Position numbers and translations under genes: made by a program. 64,000 nt of DNA from Phanerodontia chrysosporium (lineage: Eukaryota; Basidiomycota; Agaricomycetes; Polyporales; Phanerochaetaceae), in contig MJGA01000007.1 in the NCBI GenBank assembly GCA_001910725.1, positions 496,001 to 560,000 on the forward strand, written 5' to 3'. The notes under the pieces were generated by a model, which was not told the DNA's origin, ran no database searches, and saw only the letters and a program-made list of their open reading frames with translations. Positions 59,601-64,000 of this stretch are shown here, piece by piece. The first letter of the stretch is position 1. Every line of letters begins with the position of its first letter.

Positions 59601-60401
59601 ATGGCCGAGTTCACCCTGAATTCACACGTGTCTAGCGCTACCGAGCGCACGCCCTTCGAGATTGTTTACGGCTACACACCGGACTTCACGATCCCGGCTG
59701 GCAAACACACCAAGGTTCCCGCCCTCGACGAGCGCCTAGACCGCATGGCTCATGTCCGCAAAGAGGCCGAAGCTGCCCTGCGCCTTACCAAGGCTCGCAT
59801 GAAAGAAGAGTACGAGGCCGCGAAGAAACGCGCCCACTCCTTCAAGGTTGGCGACCAGGTTTGGCTCAGCACAAAGGACCTCAGCATCGATCAGCCTTCG
59901 CCCAAGCTCGGCCCCCGCCAGCTGGGTCCGTTTAAGGTTCTGGAAAAGATCGGCGATCTGGACTATCGGCTCGAGCTCCCGAGCTGGCTGAAAGTCCACC
60001 CGGTTTTCCATGTCAACCGCCTCAGCCCGTGGCACGATCAGGGCGTCGAGAAGCCCCTGCCTCCCAAACCTGTCAAGGTTGCCGGCGAAGAAGAATACGT
60101 CGTCGAGAAGGTTCTCGACAGCCGCATATACCGCCGCCAACTCCAATACAAGGTCCGCTGGAAAGGCTACGGCCAAGCCGGCGACACGTGGGAAAAGGCA
60201 GACAACCTCAAGCACGCCAAGGCCCTGGTCAACAAGTTCCATCGCGAAAATCTGGAAGCGCCCCGCAAGCTCGCTGCCACCGCCTTCGAAGCCCTCGCTG
60301 CCTCTTTTCGACCATTCGTCACTGAGGTCGACGTCTCTCACCTCTCTGCCTCCGATCGCGCCAAGGCCGATCTCGATTGGGAGGAGGGGCGCCACATCTA
60401 A
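56640..60401 (+). pseudogene. pol: Pol: protease, RT, RNase H, integrase, chromodomain (one nonsense, one frameshift)
   Basis: Frame -1 to gag is open from the gag end. Protease: AMIDSGATSLFIHEDF. Reverse transcriptase: FIKKKDGKLRFIQDYRKLN, FTKFDVR, FGLCNSPATFQALMNHIF, VYLDDILIWSND. RNase H: RVETDASGYATGGVI, then AERNYEIWDREMLAIIEALK. Integrase: zinc finger H-H-C-C (CDQCQRYK), GVDLITQLP, FSDRGPQFAAQY, YHPEGNGKVERKNQEVE. Chromodomain: YVVEKVLDSRIYRRQLQYKV and WKGYGQAGDTWEKADNL. A TGG-to-TGA type change at 57733-57735 stops RT just after FDVR. One base is missing in CCC at 58404-58406. The rest is intact, so the copy is freshly dead or the lesions are sequence errors. Confidence 0.93.
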
Positions 60402-60426
60402 CGACCTCGCGAGGACGCTCGGTTTT

Positions 60427-60439
60427 AGGAGGGGGGTAA
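60427..60439 (+). other. Polypurine tract
   Basis: AGGAGGGGGGTAA lies directly before the 3' LTR, the expected plus-strand primer for reverse transcription. Confidence 0.8.
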
Positions 60440-61134
60440 TGTCACGGATGTGACGGCGTGGCCCTATTTTTCGCCGATTTTTGGCTGTTTTCCTCGATTA
60501 ATCCAACGGGCGAGCAGCCCTCGCGCCGTCTGGAGTCCTAGCCGCCCACACTCAGCGCCTGGCCACCCAGCGCCAGCGCTCTGATGGCGCATCACCCCTA
60601 GATGCCAGCGCATCCCGCTGCGTGCTCAGACACTGCCCGGATCACTGGTCTGCCCTGCAACCGGTTCCCCGGATCGCCGAGGAGGCACTGTCATCCCTGA
60701 TGACTCCCCTCGCCGAGGCTCGCCGAGTTGATCATCCCCATGACACAGCCTCGGTCCGACGCAGCCTCGGACACTGCCAGCTGACACAGCCTCATGACAT
60801 AGCCCCCGCACAGCCTCGCCGCGCAGCCCGCGTCGCAGCCTCGCCGGCTATGCCGAGCACTGCCCATCAGCTTAGGTAATCGTACAGCCTGCCCTAAAGA
60901 CTCTGTAGTATATAAGGGTAGCACTCCTCGCTCCTGTCCGTCATCTCGACCTCTTGGTCAATACGGACAGGTAAGCCCCAGCTTGTATAGTAGAATAGTT
61001 CGCTAATGTTATCTTGGTCAATACGGACAGCTGCGCAAGTTTGTTCGTCGCCGCGTGACTCGCTCCGCTGCGCCTCGTTGTCGACCTCCCCATCTGCCCT
61101 CCCTCGTGCAGCGTTGAGCCTTTGCTCCGCGACA
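60440..61134 (+). repeat. 3' LTR
   Basis: Same length and, by eye, same sequence as the 5' LTR. Followed by the CAGGG target duplication. Confidence 0.95.
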
Positions 61135-61139
61135 CAGGG

Positions 61140-61630
61140 CACATCAGCGAGCATTTTCTATTTGTTTATTGCCTATTCTAGATACACAGAAGTATGGCTA
61201 AGTAGGTTATAAAAGCTGTAGAAAATTGTTAGAATATATTATCTGGCTATCCTCCTACATCCCAGAGTCTGCACATTACAACACCGAGCCACCCAACTGT
61301 TTATTATATTTGGCGCTACCTCATAGTAAGATATTCTGTGAGTGTGTCTGAAACGATACACACACTATCACTATTCGCAAACGCAGAATGTGCAGGATTA
61401 AGTGGTGCTATGGTAGTAGCGCAGCATTCTCCCATGTGAGTGCTACTGGTTCGAATCCTAAGGTTTGCATATTTTTTGATCATTTTAACGATTTTTGTAT
61501 ATGCAGTTCTCTTCTATTGAGATACTACAGCTAGATACAGGTATTAATGAACATAGACACACTGTCTTGTGTGCTGTTCTATTATGCATAACAGCTGCTT
61601 CCTCGAGCCCTTACCAGCTTTACCTGCAGG
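61140..61630. other. AT-rich TE remnant with tRNA-derived SINE-like piece
   Basis: AT-rich DNA after the gypsy element. At about 61404-61463 (+), ATGGTAGTAGCGCAGC looks like an A box region and GGTTCGAATCC is a perfect B box, with a plausible anticodon-arm-like stem between. The T stem does not pair, so it is tRNA-derived rather than a tRNA gene. Confidence 0.5.
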
Positions 61631-62060
61631 GGTGTCCGGTGTCCCCAAATCCCGCATGTCACTGTCTTGATCATCTAGTCACAAATCAGTCACTCCTCAC
61701 GCGCGGCATCACGGTTTGCGTGCCGAGACTCAACCAGAACAAAAAATCCACCATACTTCCTCGTGATGCTGCCCGCGATGCGGACGGGTCCAGATGCGGG
61801 CAGTCCGCACCTCCGTGCGCAAAGCTCGCAGTGGTGGGTCGCGTCAGGGTGGGTCGTCTGCGGCGAGCGTACACCCGGGGCCAGCTTGCGAGGCGCAACC
61901 ATGCGCAGTCTGTTGTGCAGCCACACAGCGTCCTGGTAGCTATCCCTCGTCGTGCGTATAGTCTATGTTGCAAAGCAGGGGAAGCTGGGAACGCAAGGCT
62001 CCCCACAGAATCCTCGATGTGGCGACTGCGTCCCGTGTCCGCAACCACAGGCGCCTAGCA
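61631..62060 (+). repeat. Third, diverged copy of the secreted-gene upstream repeat
   Basis: GGTGTCCGGTGTCCC (61631-61645) and AACCAGAACAAAAAATCCAC (from 61732) match, in order and at similar spacing (101 versus 90 bp), the reverse complement of 49182-49295 upstream of secreted-protein copy B. No secreted gene follows here. Confidence 0.55.
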
Positions 62061-62924
62061 AACGATCCTAGGCAAGTAACAATGGGCTCCAGCTCCCCAA
62101 GCCCCAAGCTTCATATCTTATGGCACGCAATATCTCATGATACATGTAGGGCAGAGAAACTCGGCCGGCACCCTAGCATTGTCGAGGAACTACTTGTGCT
62201 CCCGCTGATTCGCAGACTGAAGAGGCCATGTTGCTGCCACGTGTGTTTCACATCATCGCTATGTATCATCGCCATACTTCGGCCCGCTGACGCCTTTTAG
62301 CCCAGGTATTGACTGACCACGCGGTTCACGAGAGCCCCAAGGGCATTGCCACAAAGCAAACTCTCCTACGGCGAACCTACAATGTGATACAAGAATCGAT
62401 AGCTCGGTGTTTCAACACGGAGAACGTGAGTAATCTACTCAGTATTACAGACAGCATCACGCCTAATTACATCCTGGTAGGTGGCACGAGCAAGGTAATA
62501 CAAGTCTTTCTAGATCTACTGCCTAGTCGAAGACCACGCCAAAAACACCCCATTCGACCAGCTGCGAGGCCGCGCTTCTCCGTTGCAGAGTAGGAAGGCT
62601 CAGGGTGATCATCTGTCTGAGGTCTTGTGCGACGTTGCGTCGCGGCGCGGAGAGCCTATGGTGTATATTCAACCTCTCGGACGCCGCCCTACATCTCAAC
62701 ATCAAAGGCAACTGCACCAGTCGCTGATCCTCCGTCCGCTCTCGTAGTAGTAAGTACCCCATAGCCTCGAGGCTTGCGTCCCAGTCCGTCTTATTCATGC
62801 TGACCAACTTAGTTGCAGGCGCCATGTGCAGTCACGGTGCAAATCGCCCAGCTCCGCACATAAATACCAGTGTCATTGGAGGCGAAGTTGCATCAGTCTT
62901 TTCCGTCTGCCCTGACCAGAAGAC
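62061..62924. other. Intergenic and promoter DNA
   Basis: No gene seen. A CATAAATA word near 62859-62866 lies about 60 bp before the next ATG and may be its TATA element. Confidence 0.5.
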
Positions 62925-64000
62925 ATGATTACCCATCGCGCAGTCGCCATTGTTTCCATCGGGTCTCTCGAGGTCGTAGACCTACCGACTCCAGTCCTCG
63001 GTCCCGACGACATACTCATACACGTTCGCTACGCTTCTCTGGGCCCAACCGACGTGTACCAACTGGACAAGGGCTACGTGCTGTCGGCGAGCGACCTTCC
63101 TCGCGTCGTCGGCTTTGGGGGCGCGGGCTTTGTAAAGGCTGTCGGAGAAAACGTCAAGGGCCTTCAGGAGGGAGATCGGGTAACTACCGTTAGCCATCTC
63201 GCCTACCAGCTTCCTGTACTCATACCGTGCAGATTGCGACGTATAATATGCCTGAGAACAAGAACAAGGCGGCACAGGAGTATGCAGTTGTGCCGAGTTT
63301 TCTCGTGGCGAAGGTAATTTCTTACTCTGCTTACCTCGTGCACTACTCAGCGTGCCACTCGCAGATCCCAGACACGGTTCCTCTTTACGAAGCGGCATCC
63401 ATTCCAAGCAGCTACGCATGCGCGATGTACACCGTCTTCGGCAGCCCGACACTGGCAATCCCAGTCCCTCCGTCCCTCGTGGCGCCCTCCGCCGCACCCG
63501 CTCGTCCCAAAGTTGACCTCTCCGCGCCCGTGCTCGTCTACGGCGCAGGCTCATCCACGGGTCAGTTCCTCCTGCAGGCGCTGCGCATCGCAGGCTTCCG
63601 CGACATCTCCGCCGTCGCGTCGGCGCACCACCACGTGTCCCTGCGCTCGCTCGGCGCGACGCGCTGCTTCGATTACCACACGCCTGGCGTTGCATCCCAA
63701 ATTCGCGCCGCCGTGAGCGACACTTTGAGCGGCCGCTTTACGCTCGCGGTGGACGCCATCGCGACGCGCCGCAGCCTCGCGCTCCTCGGGGAGGTTCTCG
63801 CGTCTACGACAGACGTTTCGCCGGCGCGCCTCGCGGTGTTGCTCCCGTACAAAGACGGCGACGGCGTCACGGCTGCCGATGGGAGCGCGATGCACATCAC
63901 GGCCCCGCCGTGGCTCGACGCAATCTTCGCAGGCAAGAACGTCGAACTCGTCCCGATTGCGACGCTTGGCCTCGTCAGGGACATGTTTGCGCGTAAGCAT
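62925..64000 (+). CDS. MDR-superfamily oxidoreductase (quinone/enoyl reductase-like), 3' end outside the window
   Basis: Starts MITHRAVAIVSIGSLEVVDL and shows the GroES-like fold of zinc-type alcohol dehydrogenases (DDILIHVRYASLGPTDVYQL, RVVGFGGAGFVKAVGENVKG). Two introns follow, then a Rossmann segment VLVYGAGSSTGQFLLQALRI with a glycine-rich NADPH loop. The catalytic zinc ligands (Cys, His-Glu, Cys) are not evident, so it resembles the zinc-free enoyl/quinone reductases common in fungi. Substrate unknown. No secondary-metabolite partner is visible inside the window. It runs off the right edge. Confidence 0.8.

Larger units (their letters stand above)
53404..61134 (+). mobile_element. Full-length Ty3/gypsy chromovirus (Tf1/sushi-like), 7.7 kb
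   Basis: Two 695-bp LTRs starting TGTCACGG and ending GCGACA bound the element, and CAGGG on both sides (53399-53403 and 61135-61139) is a perfect 5-bp target duplication. Order inside: leader with candidate self-priming site, coding-like ATG-free region, gag, then pol as protease, reverse transcriptase, RNase H, integrase and chromodomain, then a polypurine tract. I see no difference between the LTRs, which implies a very recent insertion. Pol has one nonsense change and one frameshift, so this copy as written could not make full Pol. Confidence 0.95.

Noticed and set aside
61686..62048. 120-codon minus-strand frame after the retrotransposon
   Set aside because: Lies in the diverged repeat copy; Arg-rich, no motif.
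1..64000. CRISPR arrays, rRNA, bacterial operons, or a secondary-metabolite cluster
   Set aside because: No regular spacer arrays or rRNA seen; genes are spliced and eukaryotic; no PKS/NRPS/terpene core gene accompanies the lone reductase at the right end.

Overview
The window is nuclear DNA of a filamentous basidiomycete, most likely a wood-decay agaricomycete such as a polypore. The support is short GT-AG introns of about 45-70 nt (often several per gene), C-rich third codon positions, divergent intron-bearing H3/H4 genes, families of F-box/LRR-like genes, secreted aspartic proteases, and a chromodomain Ty3/gypsy retrotransposon. No bacterial-type operon is present.

Layout. 1-16 kb is gene dense: a partial coiled-coil gene (-), an SFM1-type SPOUT methyltransferase (+), an Nnf1-like kinetochore gene (-), an aspartic protease (+), an F-box gene (-), a CCC2-type copper ATPase (-), an SFH5-type Sec14 protein (+), the H3(-)/H4(+) pair, and an F-box/LRR-like gene (+). 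15-18 kb holds an F-BAR/RhoGAP protein (-). 18-34 kb is sparser: a small secreted-protein gene (+), a long F-box gene (+), a second aspartic protease (-) with an altered second active-site motif, an unknown Ser/Arg-rich gene (-), a 0.7 kb inverted-repeat element, and a paralogous F-box gene (-). 34-48 kb has a very large unknown protein built from repeated modules (-), the mitochondrial phosphate carrier (-), RIB3 (+), a Tul1-type membrane RING ligase (+), and a second copy of the small secreted-protein gene (-) with a duplicated promoter. 49.4-61.1 kb is a nest of transposable elements: a MITE-like element, tRNA-derived SINE-like pieces, solo and truncated gypsy LTRs, copia-like solo LTRs (one inserted inside a gypsy LTR with a clear 5-bp target duplication) and one full-length 7.7 kb chromovirus with LTRs that look identical. 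The window ends in an MDR-type oxidoreductase gene (+).

The chromovirus is the most interesting object. Its predicted RNA start matches a 10-nt candidate primer-binding site just inside the element (Tf1/sushi-style self-priming). The gag stop overlaps a canonical -1 slippery heptamer opening straight into pol. The leader has an intron-like 60-nt segment flanked by a 19-bp duplication. About 1.4 kb of leader upstream of gag contains no ATG apart from one inside that intron-like segment, yet carries a long coding-like, methionine-free reading frame.

A caution for every gene model: many otherwise well-conserved genes (SFM1, CCC2, RhoGAP, RIB3, TUL1, F-box genes, pol) need one or more single-base frame corrections, nearly always a missing base in a short homopolymer. 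This looks like residual assembly error rather than mass pseudogenisation. Splice sites were placed by eye from consensus and reading frame, and boundaries of weaker genes are approximate.
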